Shown here in pieces: positions 43,706 to 53,329 of a stretch of 64,000 nt of DNA. The position numbers and the translations under genes are program-made. The stretch lies in assembly GCA_009746045.1 (NCBI GenBank), contig RPFO01000076.1, forward strand, positions 604,614 through 668,613, written 5' to 3'. Every line of letters starts with the position of its first letter. The stretch's first letter is position 1. A model generated the notes under the pieces. The model was not told the origin of the DNA, did no database searches, and was given only the letters and a program-made list of their open reading frames with translations. Source of the stretch: Mesostigma viride (lineage: Eukaryota > Streptophyta > Mesostigmatophyceae > Mesostigmatales > Mesostigmataceae).

Positions 43706-44800
43706 CCTCCCCCCCCACAAAGGTAGGGAGCCCTCTCCCTACGCACAGGGAGGAAACCAAAGGAGTAGGAATAACCTAACGCACCCAACACAAGTCCAGC
43801 ACAATCGACAGGCCATCCAAGGTACAAAGCACAACATGTTCGCTCGGTTCCACCCCGAGTGGTGTAGGGTTAGCCAGCACCAAGCCTGGTGTGAGGTTCC
43901 CCTAACTGCCTGGCACAGAGGCCTTGCCGGGAGGGACGGCACTGGGCAGGACACACAGAGTAAACAATGTTAACACCAAGGACCAAGAACGACCAACCAA
44001 CTGGCCAGGTCATGAGGGCGACTCTATATACCGGAGGGACAACACCCTCAGGTCAGACCTAAGGCCCTCTATCTAGTTGCCATCAGTCTGGTAAGTACCA
44101 CGCGAGGCCATCAGGACATCCAGATATGCATGGTAGTGAGCCACATCATCAGCATTGTCATGCCTGTCTACCGAGAAATTTTCTCGGGGTTGAGTGTTTT
44201 AATCTATGTGGTAACATTGTAATATACGAAACCGGTTTTCCGGGTTTGAGCTTATTCGTATTGTGTGACAAGTATTCGCATTCATTCCAATCATTAAGGC
44301 ACTATTTTAAATAGCCATACGTGTTAAACTGGACTCGGAGGACAGTTTCCTAGTGGCCTCTATCCCGTCCCGTTTTTCTGTAATCTGATCCGGATCATCG
44401 ACGGAATTATATAAGGGCCGGAACCCTTAGTAATTCCGCTTGCAGTAATTCATTGTGGGGATCGGATCCCCACAATCCTAACTGTCCATACCCGTTACCC
44501 ATATTGCGGTTCCTGCACGCCCCAACCTGGCCTTGTCCGGTTGACCTAAGGGATTAGTCCGGAAACGAATCTCCTTATATTGCGTGCTTTAAACGGAAAC
44601 GCTTTGTGGGTTGCAATTTCACGCATTATTTGGCGTCTTGGCCATTGCCTCACACCCTATATCTGGGATACATACTGTCAGCTCCGGCAAGCTGCAGGAA
44701 TATCTCACGTCCTTTAATTGACGTATTTTTTGTACTTCATTTGTCATCCCGCCATGGTGACTAGAGGCACACTGTTTCACACTTTACCAGCCACTACGCG
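43706..44800 (+). repeat. Probable 5' LTR and leader of Gypsy-3
   Basis: About 1.1 kb with no convincing ORF ending at the Gypsy-3 gag ATG. It contains a TATA box (44408-44415) and CG-rich inverted motifs (e.g. GGGGATCGGATCCCC near 44457). The LTR edges and primer-binding site could not be fixed; the first ~400 bases may instead be the 3' end of another element. Confidence 0.4.
44408..44415 (+). promoter_or_regulatory. TATA box in Gypsy-3 leader
   Basis: TATATAAG followed by GGCCGGAACCC, ~390 bases before the gag ATG: a plausible LTR promoter. Confidence 0.5.
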
Positions 44801-46329
44801 ATGGCTGACGGTATTGAGCGAGGGCGACGAGAGGCCCATCGCTTCTCTCCTGCCCCTTCCCTCGTGGCAGCACTCGAGGCGGCAGAGAGAGCTACCCAAA
44901 ATAACTCGCGCCCGAGTAGTGAGCGTGGCTCTAGGGGGTCATCCCCGGCACGAACCCCACGGTTGGGAGGGAATTCCTCGGCGGCTGCCGGTGCACCACC
45001 TGATAGCCCTGTAGTGAATCCCCTCAATGGACCACCATGTGGAACATCCATCGCAGGATTGTCGGCGGGTCCGGCCCTTGGTGTAGGAGCCGGCGCGGGG
45101 GCGCAGGGGAATAATGTTACCCTGCACTACGGTAGGAGTGGGGCCCTGCCTACGGTGCTGCCGCAACCTACATTGGCCACTTGGCCCAGCAGCGCCCCGG
45201 CGCCACCCTTGTATGATAGCCGATCGCGGTCTCGCCGCGCTGCGAATCGGGCGTCCTATCATGCGCCTGGACCCCTTGGGGCTAGCCCCTTCGGCCATGC
45301 CTCGCCAATGACTGGGCAGGGCCAGGGCACCGCACGGACCGGTCGGTCTTCCTTCGGGGTCGCAGGGGAGGCAATTCCCCTCCCCAACTCAGCATACGAC
45401 CGCCTGGCTCCGGGTGACCCGCGAGCGCAGCACCCAGCGGCCACCGCCGCCCATCATCATGCAAGCCGCGCCCACTACCCACATGGGTATGAGCACCCGG
45501 GTGAGGATGAGTGCAGCCCCCCGGCAGGTTACCCGCGTGGGCACACCTCGCAAGGTGTGGCCGGGCCCGGGAGACCCGCGAGTATCATGGGCCATCATGA
45601 CGATGATACTCACAATGCAGGGCGACTACCACCGTTGCCCAAGCTGTCGGATATTCCCAAGTTTAAACCCGACTGCTCCTACCAAGAGTTTGAGGCTTGG
45701 GAGATTGCAGTGTCTCAGAAGATCGACATCTGGGAGACATACAATCGCAAGCTCTTGGACGAGGATATCAAGGTCAAGCTGGTGTCCAGCGAGGCACTGG
45801 CTCCCGATGTGAGACAAGCTCTCCATTGCGAAAGCGCCCTGGCCAATGGCTTCCCCAGCAGCTTGGCGGAATTATTTCGGCAAGCACGGGCCAAGTACCT
45901 GCCACCCGACCAAGACAAGCTGGACCTGGAGGCTTTTGGGGCGTTCAAGCAGGGGAACCTGAGCTATCGGGAATATATGACCAAGTTCGAGCTTCTAGCT
46001 GGGCGGGTTGATGACCTGATGGGCCCAGAAGCCTTGGCAAGGTTCTATGAGGGCTTGCAACCCGAATTCCGGGATGAGGTGAAGCGGAAATTCGCCCACC
46101 TCTCCTGGGCTCAATGGAACCTGCAGGACATCAAGACCTACCTAGCGGAGATAGCTCCCTTGGTGCAGCGGACCCCGAAACCCCGCGTGAATGCACTGGA
46201 ACTCAATGAGCTGGGATTCGCCCCCGTGTGGGTGGATGAGCTACAGTGCGAGGTCCTGGACATTAATGCCTTGGACACTTCCCGGATTCAGTGCTACCAC
46301 TGCAACCGCGTGGGGCACATCAAACGCGA
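44801..46329 (+). pseudogene. Gypsy-3 gag, cut in its zinc knuckle
   Basis: ATG at 44801 (MADGIERGRREAHRFSPAPS). Residues 1-280 are a long low-complexity Ala/Pro/Gly/His region. Residues ~285-440 form the capsid (LPPLPKLSDIPKFKPDCSYQ, YREYMTKFELLAGRVDDLMG, GLQPEFRDEVKRKFAHLSW). The zinc knuckle begins CYHCNRVGHIKRD, but the final Cys is lost because a copia LTR starts at 46330. No pol remains. Gag of this kind coats genomic RNA. Confidence 0.8.
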
Positions 46330-47029
46330 TGTAACGACTAAAAATGTTGTGTTTGCAACAGCCTCAGTATCAACATTGGTGTGAAAAGATCTTTATACCT
46401 GGGTTGGAGCCTTGACAGATAACTTCACGTCCAGAGAAGCAATGAAGATGAAGCTTCAACAGTTAAGGGATTGAGTCTCCACCCTTGTTAGACACAACAG
46501 ACAAGTTATATCCAAGTCGACTATCTGTTGAAGTTATAGTTGACTTTTGGGCAAGGGTTGTTTGCTTGATGAAACAAGGAAATCCTTGAATTACACCATA
46601 GATTTGGTTCTCACGTACGCTCTCCTCCACGACCTCCACAAACAGGATAAAAGTCATCGTGCATGCAGAGTCGGCTCAATCCTAACCCGAAAGGACCAAT
46701 CAAATGTGAGGATCACTCAAGGTAAGATGCTGTCCTCAAAATTCACAAACAACACAAGGCCAGCACTACAGAATCTCCGTGACCTGGAACCAGATCCACC
46801 AGGTACAAAAGTCTTAAAGAGAATCTATAACTGGCTGAACTAGACCATTCAAAGTACCCCACGTGGATCAGGCCACGACCAATGAGGGTAGAACAATAAT
46901 TCGACAAATCTCAGCAGGCCCAATATCAATCATGCGTCGAAGCCTCCAAACTTTCCAAATAATTGTCCCCAAGAACTCATAATAAGATCAACAGTAGGAA
47001 AACTTTGGATGTAACATTTGGTTGTTACA
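46330..47029 (-). repeat. Copia-4 LTR with polypurine tract
   Basis: 700 bp with TGTAAC...GTTACA inverted ends. On the minus strand it is preceded at 47030-47046 by CTTGAGGGGGAGATA, a classical copia polypurine tract, so this is a 3' LTR read on the minus strand. It is inserted in the Gypsy-3 gag. Confidence 0.75.
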
Positions 47030-48450
47030 TATCTCCCCCTCAAGACAGGAACTCCCAGTTCCTAGAAGCCAAGGAGAGTAAAACAACACCTACCACAATA
47101 AACAACACAACAATAAAACAGGAAGTCCACCATCTCTTGGGGCAAGCAGACGGGTTTTTACATCCCTGAAGCCAGGGCCTCCTATCTCATAAACATCTAG
47201 TCACAGGTGCTTAAAGAAGACAAGTCACATCCTTATCCACTAAAAGCCCAGATAATCACAGCAATACTGGAAGTCATCCCGTCATCCTTCTGGAATTCTG
47301 GAACTCTGGACTGGAACATCAGAACTGGAATGGATCCCCCCCCATCATCCATCCTGGAATCCCCCCCCTCACACCTCAATCCAAAGCCCCCTTTCCTTCT
47401 CAGCCCTGTTCCTCACAGGTTATACCAATCCCCATTCAGGCCACCTTGCCATTGGGTCCACACATGGGAAACTGCTCCACCACGTGGGCCAACTCTGGCC
47501 AGTTCCTGCTGACCTGCAGCACCATGCAAGTCTCAGCAGCCCCTGCCACCATCTGGACAGCATAGCGAAAGCATGCCCCAGGAGAGGAGCACCACAGACT
47601 GACTCGCAGGGTCCATCACCCAAGTAGAGGACGTCTTGTGCCTGCTCACCCCTGATCTGTACGCCCACCAGAACTGCAGAAAGGTCTTGACCACAGACCA
47701 CTTAGCACCTATCAGAGGCACCAGCACCCGTAGTGGCATCAGACGGACCCTGAGTTCCACAGTGTACTTGGGCAACCCGGGATTGCAAAAGAGGTAGAAG
47801 TCTCCAAAGGAAAACACCTTCTGGCTGAGCTGGAGGAAGAAGGAACCAAATCAAAGTCACCCTTCTGAACTGAAAACTCCAACAGCTCCCTGTAGGAAGC
47901 CTCTCCCATACTCACTGGCTGCAACTGAGTAAATGCCAGTCCTTCAAGGCCTCAGGTAAGGCTGCTAGCATGTCCTGCCCCTCACCAGGCCTCATGTCAA
48001 TCTCAGGTCCTGGTGACAATGCATACATCCTATGCAGCAGATGAGCCACAAAAAGGGGAGCCACTCTTATACAGGCTGGTGTGCATACATGAACCACATG
48101 TCTTAATCATACCAGGCATCAAGCCCTAGGTGAACAACTCCATATGTCGGGGGTACAACACAGAAGTCACTCTCCATGTGCCATCCAGGCTCAGATCCCC
48201 TCAACCATCCTCAGAAGCTGGTCACCAAAATCTGGATGTCATCTCAGCTTAGTCCAACCAAACTCCCACCAGAGTCCATCCCACTCAACTCAGATCCCAG
48301 TCGGATTCGATGAGTCCACATGAATCCAGGAAGGAGTAAACAGGATCAAGGCACCTAAGCCAAACAAGGTGAGGCCACTCCAGGTTCTGGGACACCACCC
48401 TCCCTCAGCTAGAGTCCACGGGTGAAGGACAAGCCTGACATTCCAGTCCA
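47030..48450 (-). other. Eroded interior of Copia-4 or unknown sequence
   Basis: Several open minus-strand frames join loosely (48097-47912, 47924-47739, 47817-47533, 47701-47420; e.g. PGEGQDMLAALPEALKDWHL) but none shows copia RT or RNase H motifs. No second LTR is seen. C-rich plus strand. Confidence 0.3.
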
Positions 48451-48483
48451 AGAAGGCGAGGAGGGGAGGGAGTGCGGGCAGAC

Positions 48484-48777
48484 ATGGACAGAATGGACAT
48501 GAACAGTAAGGAATGGGAAGAGCTCCGTGATATACGAAACGAATTGCAAAAGATAGAATCGGAAAAACAAAAGGAAGCCTTCGATTTGATTGCTGTCATG
48601 AAAAAGGATATGAATAAACGGAGGACACTGAAGAATTCATACTATAAACGCAATCAACGAAGACTTATGGAGTCTCCGCCTCTGACACGTATGTCAAACT
48701 ATCCCCTTCCACCACCACCTAGGGGCTACACACCAGCAGCACCCCTAAGAACATCATGGTTATCCAACATCATTTAA
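48484..48777 (+). CDS. Small charged coiled-coil protein, virus-block edge
   Basis: 97 codons from MDRMDMNSKEWEELRDIRNE. The first ~60 residues are a highly charged helix likely to coil (LQKIESEKQKEAFDLIAVMK). A basic Lys/Arg segment and a Pro-rich tail (YPLPPPPRGYTPAAPLR) follow. Less GC-rich than its neighbours. No homologue recognised. It is convergent with the ORF at 49007-48801 and lies at the left edge of the virus-like block, so a small viral protein is a reasonable guess only. Confidence 0.5.
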   Translation: MDRMDMNSKEWEELRDIRNELQKIESEKQKEAFDLIAVMKKDMNKRRTLKNSYYKRNQRRLMESPPLTRMSNYPLPPPPRGYTPAAPLRTSWLSNII

Positions 48778-48800
48778 CACGTCTTCCCTACGTTCAGATT

Positions 48801-49007
48801 CTACTCCGTCACAATATAGCCCGTAGCCGTGCTGGGGTGCGCGGGGGTGAAACCCGGGTTTGCGCCGCTGTCCACCAGCGCGTGGTATGTCAGACACGCC
48901 TCGAGCCACGCGAGCCTCTGTCTCCGCGACACGTTCGACGATTCGTCGCTGGACGCCTCCGTCCTCACCATCTGTATGCACGTGTCCGCAGTGGCATCAA
49001 GTTTCGT
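48801..49007 (-). CDS. Unknown short ORF, possibly a gene 3' end
   Basis: Open minus-strand frame of 68 codons (KLDATADTCIQMVRTEASSD, RRQRLAWLEACLTYHALVDS, ATGYIVTE then TAG), first Met at ~48970. Codon choice is GC-rich like the other virus-block genes. No ATG-started long ORF, so it may be the C-terminus of a truncated gene; upstream lie tandem repeats. Confidence 0.35.
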   Translation of the reverse strand, partial: TKLDATADTCIQMVRTEASSDESSNVSRRQRLAWLEACLTYHALVDSGANPGFTPAHPSTATGYIVTE

Positions 49008-49115
49008 TTAAGTGGCCAGCCGGAGCGGCTGCTTAGGTTTTAGCGGGCAAGTGTTCGAAGCGCGTCATTGGTGAATTACTCGGGAACTTGGGTTTCCCCG
49101 CGAAACTCCAACCGC

Positions 49116-49424
49116 ACGTTCAGATTTCCAAATCTCAAGTAAAGTTCGGCGCAACTTTCTGAACGGGGGCAGTTGACGAGCAGCATTCCTCCGGACGAAT
49201 GAATTGCGTTCCATACTTGCGCAAAATTTTGAAAGGTAGCTTGCGTGCAGCCCTACTAAAATTTGCGCGGACGTTCAGATTTCCAAATCTCAAGCAAATT
49301 TCGGCGGAACTTTCTGAACGGGGGTAGTTGGCGGGCAGCGTTCCTCCAGACGAATGAAATGCGTTCCATACTAGCGCAAAATTTTGAAAGGTAGCTTGCG
49401 TGCAGCCCTACTAAAATTTGCGCG
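49116..49424. repeat. Two 155 bp tandem units
   Basis: Units begin ACGTTCAGATTTCCAAATCT and end CTACTAAAATTTGCGCG; ~90% identical. Non-coding. Confidence 0.9.
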
Positions 49425-49428
49425 AAGT

Positions 49429-49640
49429 GTGGGACTGAAAATTCGTAACGGAAACTTTTTGGTAGTTGCCGTCACTTCCTCTTGTGCAAACGTGTGGGAG
49501 TGAAAATTCGTAACGGAAACTTTTTGGTAGTTGCCGTCACTTCATTTTGCGCGAGTGTTGGGCTGAAAATTCGTAACGGAAACTTTTTGGTAGTTGCCGT
49601 CACTTCCTTTGGTTCGACTGAAAATTCGCTGAAATTCGCT
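49429..49640. repeat. ~62 bp tandem units beside the U-box-like gene
   Basis: Three full copies of GTGTGGGACTGAAAATTCG then TAACGGAAACTTTTTGG and a partial fourth. The last part is duplicated at the start of the window (1-160). Confidence 0.9.
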
Positions 49641-49724
49641 GAATTCGTACCGTAGCCTAATTTTTAGTACCTCGAAGTGACGGGGCACCTAAAAATTTGC
49701 CCACAAGTACGCTTGGCAGCGCGC

Positions 49725-50588
49725 TCACTGGGAAAAATTGTACAGCCGCTCCGGCGGGCCACTTGAACGAATTGTAATGGTCTTGCCCGCGTGCGGGTCC
49801 AGCACGCGCAACTGGCGCAGGTACGTCCTCCATTGGGGCATGTAGTCGCTGGCCACGATGCTCAAGGACTCGGCGTCGGCGCACTCTCCCCCGGCGATGT
49901 CCAGCATGCTAGACGCCAGGTCGGTGGCGATCCTGTCCAGCCCGACCACTAGCGACTCGTGGTCGCGGATGGCCTTCACCACCTCCGGGTGCTGGTAAAT
50001 GTACAGCGTGGAGTGGCGTTGGAACCCCAGATTGCGCACCTGTCTGTCCAGCCTCCACAGGTCCACGGCCGTGAAAGGGAACCTCGTAGCCGGGTCCTCG
50101 AAGCGCCCGGACGCGATGATGTACTCCGCCAGCCTCACCGCGTCGAACCCCACCACCTGGCGAGTGGGGCGCACGAACTTGAACACCCTCTCTCGAGGGG
50201 GCAGCGTGTCCATCGTTATGGGGTCCTCCTTGTTGGACACGCGCACGGACAGGTGGTTATAGATGACCCTCTTGGCGCGGGCGTAAGGCAGCACCGTCCG
50301 CCTCACCCACCGCTGGATGCGGATGGCCTGCTGGTTCGCGTACACGGCGCACTCGAGCTCTCGCAGCGTGGCGCTCCTGAACGGCCGCAAGCCCTGTATG
50401 ATGGCGATCTTCCGCAGCGTGCCTCTCCGCGTCTTGCCGTAGTAGTTGAGCGGCACGGCGGACGCGCCCTTCACGCTCAGGCGGACGTCCTTTGCGTCCA
50501 CCGCCACGCGAAACTGCTTCATTACTACCAATACGTCCACAGAATCCGCGCGCGGATGTAGACGCCACACCGCCCCGTTCGGTTGCAA
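49725..50588 (-). CDS. Virus-like protein with U-box-type segment
   Basis: 287 codons; a second start, MKQFRVAVDAKDVRLSVKG (50522), gives ~265. Residues 85-125 are basic and helical (QQAIRIQRWVRRTVLPYARA). Residues ~138-185 hold SNKEDPITMDTLPPRERVFK, then VGFDAVRLAEYIIASGRFED and PATRFPF, a pattern like the U-box (E3 ligase) proteins common in nucleocytoplasmic large DNA viruses: D-P-I-T/D ... L ... G-F-D ... L ... G ... DP-x-T-R-x-P-F. The C-terminal 90 residues are unassigned. Divergent from the Rieske gene across a ~97 bp gap. Its 3' end is duplicated at 252-306. Confidence 0.65.
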   Translation of the reverse strand: MQPNGAVWRLHPRADSVDVLVVMKQFRVAVDAKDVRLSVKGASAVPLNYYGKTRRGTLRKIAIIQGLRPFRSATLRELECAVYANQQAIRIQRWVRRTVLPYARAKRVIYNHLSVRVSNKEDPITMDTLPPRERVFKFVRPTRQVVGFDAVRLAEYIIASGRFEDPATRFPFTAVDLWRLDRQVRNLGFQRHSTLYIYQHPEVVKAIRDHESLVVGLDRIATDLASSMLDIAGGECADAESLSIVASDYMPQWRTYLRQLRVLDPHAGKTITIRSSGPPERLYNFSQ

Positions 50589-50685
50589 GAAGCGACCGCC
50601 CGTCGCCGCTCCTCGTATTTATTTTACTCTGATGTCGTCTGTGCGCCTCGCGCGTGACATTAAAAATGAAGACCACCACTAACAG
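50589..50685. promoter_or_regulatory. Divergent intergenic promoter region
   Basis: 97 bp between the U-box-like gene (minus) and the Rieske gene (plus). Contains AT-rich TATTTATTTTACTCTG and ACATTAAAAATGAAGACC in otherwise GC-rich DNA, fitting short viral promoters. Confidence 0.4.
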
Positions 50686-51764
50686 ATGAAAGCTGTCCAT
50701 TTCACCCCCGTGCCGGTGCCTGCGCAGATCCATGCCGTGCAGGTGCCGGCCTTGCCGCGCCCGCGCCCACTGTGCGAGGCGTCCAATGAGCACCCGGACA
50801 AGTGGGTGTGCGTGGGGCGCAAATCTCGCGAACCGAAGCTGACCAAGCAAGGTGTACAACGAGGAGATCCTCCTGTACAACCACAGACAGAGGGACGAGA
50901 CGCTCGCGGTGAGGAACGTGTGCCCCCACCGCGGGGCGCGCCTGTCGCACAACTGCAAGGTGGAAGACGGGTGCGTCCGCTGCCTGTACCACGGGATGTA
51001 CTGGGGCAAGCAGAACAACGGCGACAATCACCTGGACGCCAGGGAGGACGGCGACCTGGTGTGGGTGAACGCCGGCGTGGGGGACGGGGACTCGCCCCTG
51101 CCGACCATGCCCGAGTTCAACGACCCGGGATACAGACAGGACGTTCTCGTACTCGACGCGCATGAGGGCGCACCCGATGATCGTCATAGAGAACATGTTG
51201 GACCACGTGCATCTCCAGCACGTTCACAAGGTGAAGATCGTGGACGTTGAGGGCGCGGACGTGACGACCGAGACGAGCGGGGCCGCGAGCTCCCTCGTGG
51301 GAAAGAGCGTGTACAGCTACCCCGTGTCCGCGGACTTGGCCGGGCGCGCGCTGCTGTGGCTCATGCCGGAAGAGGGCAAGGCGTCGCCGGCACCAGCCAA
51401 GGACGCGATGACCATATCGGTGGACAACGAGTTCCACTTGCCCTACACGGCGAGTCTGCGTTTCAGGATGTCGGGACACGACAAGGCCGTGTTCGTGCTG
51501 TGGTTCAGCGTGCAGCCCTACGAATCCAACGAGTCGCTCGTCACCTGTCGCGTGTCTCGCAACATCCTGACGGACCCCGCGTGGGACTTCCTGTTCTGGG
51601 CGATTAACGCCCTGCCGCTGAAGGAGGACGATGACATCGTCGCAAACGTCGTCGCGGAGGAGTGGTGGCGCAATCGCCTGACGCCCGGGGACGCCTTTGT
51701 GAAATTGTACAGGGACAGGATGAAGACCGTATACGGCATCACGTGCCCCGAGCCCTTTGCGTAG
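50686..51764 (+). pseudogene. Rieske non-heme iron oxygenase, two frameshifts
   Basis: Starts MKAVHFTPVPVPAQIHAV, reads to PDKWVCVGRKSREPKLTKQ, then shifts near 50850 to VYNEEILLYNHRQRDETLAV and VCPHRGARLSHNC ... GCVRCLYHGMYW: the C-x-H ... C-x2-H Rieske [2Fe-2S] site. A second shift near 51150 leads to IVIENMLDHVHLQHVH, the E-N-x2-D-x2-H-x4-H mononuclear iron site, and a C-terminal domain to TAG (YGITCPEPFA). About 359 codons if joined, similar to ring-hydroxylating or pheophorbide a oxygenase-type enzymes that use O2 and an electron donor. The substrate cannot be told. Frameshifts mean decay or sequencing indels. Confidence 0.85.
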
Positions 51765-51798
51765 ATACACGCAATAGATAGCCCCCCCCCCCCACTTG

Positions 51799-51805
51799 TA
51801 TATAA
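51799..51805 (+). promoter_or_regulatory. TATA-like box before the proline-rich ORF
   Basis: TATATAA, ~80 bases before the ATG at 51884, just after a C12 run. Confidence 0.4.
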
Positions 51806-51883
51806 CCCCGTTAATGAAATGAAATTGGGAAGCACTTGCGCGCCTCTGTCAAACAACAAATGAAAGCACACTACAAAGGACAA

Positions 51884-52030
51884 ATGATGCACACCAGGTT
51901 CACCCCCGTCCCCGCGCCGCGCCCCATCCCCATCCCCATCCCGTTGCCCGTGCCGGTGCCTGTGCCGCGGCCGCGCCCCAGGCCCAGACCCAGACAGCCG
52001 CGGCAGGCCAAGAAGAAGTTTGTGAAGTGA
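51884..52030 (+). CDS. Small proline/arginine-rich protein
   Basis: 48 codons: MMHTRFTPVPAPRPIPIPIP, a Pro-alternating run, then RPRPRPRPRQPRQAKKKFVK. The start resembles that of the Rieske gene (HFTPVPVPAQIHAVQVPALP), and the DNA around both ATGs is alike (ACA(G/A)ATGA... TTCACCCCCGT). The Pro run followed by a basic tail suggests a virion or DNA-binding peptide; unproven. The frame is open upstream to 51836. Confidence 0.5.
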   Translation: MMHTRFTPVPAPRPIPIPIPLPVPVPVPRPRPRPRPRQPRQAKKKFVK

Positions 52031-52040
52031 ACAGGCCGGA

Positions 52041-52334
52041 TCAGAGACCGGAAATGACATTGCGTCGGTTCTCGGGGGTGTTCGCGAGGCCGTTCGCCTT
52101 CAACAACCAGTCCACCCGTCTCTTGGCCTCCACCATCGCGTCACTCAGCGAGCCGCCAGTCTCCGCGTGCACCTTCTTCACGAACTTGGCCCACGGGTTC
52201 TGCGCCCCTAACTCGCTCTTGGCCTTCGAAACGACCCGGCCGTCCTCCCTCCGCACCAGGTCGTCGCTTGTGAGCCCTCCGCTCGTCCTGGTCGCCCTGC
52301 CCTTCATGACGTCAGCTTTGCTCCCGACAGGCAT
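52041..52334 (-). CDS. Small basic virus-type protein
   Basis: 97 codons, MPVGSKADVMKGRATRTSGG. The core SGGLTSDDLVRREDGRVVSK then AKSELGAQNPWAKFVKKV follows a pattern familiar from small basic proteins of algal large DNA viruses: GGL-x3-DL-x2-N/R-x-x-G-K/R-V/I-V-SK-x-K. Such proteins are thought to be virion or DNA-associated; the role here is inferred. Ends at TAG ten bases from the stop of the convergent proline-rich ORF. Intact. Confidence 0.65.
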   Translation of the reverse strand: MPVGSKADVMKGRATRTSGGLTSDDLVRREDGRVVSKAKSELGAQNPWAKFVKKVHAETGGSLSDAMVEAKRRVDWLLKANGLANTPENRRNVISGL

Positions 52335-52369
52335 CCGTATCGCGTATACAACTCACCGACATATTTTAA

Positions 52370-53329
52370 TCAGAAACGTTTACGCTTACCGTCGACTCTC
52401 CGCCTGCCAGGCATGACGGCGGTCTTGGCGGCTCGCATGACCCAATCGACTATGGCGTCCGGCCCTCTGTAAAGGATGCCCGCGCCCTGCTGTCTCAGTC
52501 GGCTCAGTTTATCCAGAGCCACGAGCCACGCCCGCCGCAGGTTCCGCTCCATCACGTTGGCCTCCTTCAGATCCCTTCTGTACTGGGCAGAGGTGACGTC
52601 GCCCTTCGCCAACGCCTTGCCCCTCGCCAGGGCCTCCAACGCCCCGCTGAAACGGTACGACAGCATCCTCAGGGCCGCGTCGTAATCGCGCTCCGCAGCC
52701 GGCGTGAGCACGGCGGCGGCTCTGGCGCGGTGTGTGCTGGGAATCGTACGAGCGCGCATAGGCCGCGGGCGTGTGCCCACCGACAGCTCAGATGTTGATC
52801 CTCTTCGACCCGATGCGTGCTTCCTTTTAACGCGCGCCAACGACCCTGCATGCCTCGCGCAGTAGCCGCTGCATTGTACGGGGTTCGCGCACCACCGCTT
52901 GTCCCTCACGCTCCATACCCCGCAGTGACCCCTACGGACGCAATGTTGGTTCGCGCACCCATGACCCGTGCACGCCCTGATGATCTTGTCGGGCGTCGAC
53001 GCCATCTCCACATTAATTGCGTTGGAGTCATCCGCTACCTCCATCCCAAGCGTTTTGTAGTAGTCAACGAGTCTCAGATTATTATTAACCTTGCTGGCCA
53101 ATTCCTCCATCGATTTAAAAAATGCATCGTCGTCATTTGGATCCAACTCCGGCACAATCTCTTCCTCGAAAGCTCGACTTGTCACCGGATACTTGTATAT
53201 CAACCGCGATGCCTCTGGGATAGTTCCTTGAAATGGGGGGTATGCTTTCCCACCGGACGCTGTGAGCGTCACCTTGCCATGAACGGGGTCATCCAGTGCA
53301 CGTCGATTGATCTCGGTGCCAAGACGGAA
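52370..53329 (-). pseudogene. Virus-block Cys-rich gene, 3' part (split by SDR-1b)
   Basis: Continuous minus-strand frame from the SDR-1b junction (FRLGTEINRRALDDPVHGK) to a stop at 52370, ~319 codons. The middle has a Cys/His cluster (CTGHGCANQHCVRRGHCG, then KRWCANPVQCSGYCARHAGS) able to bind two zinc ions. The C-terminus is basic and helical (ALARGKALAKGDVTSAQYRR to RRRVDGKRKRF). No named family. Deleting SDR-1b restores the frame into 55199 and upward. Same strand as, and 35 bases upstream of, the small basic gene. Confidence 0.65.

Noticed and set aside
50257-51027. Minus-strand 256-codon ORF overlapping two virus-block genes
   Set aside because: Low-complexity Arg-rich translation spanning a divergent promoter; the sense frames have recognisable motifs.
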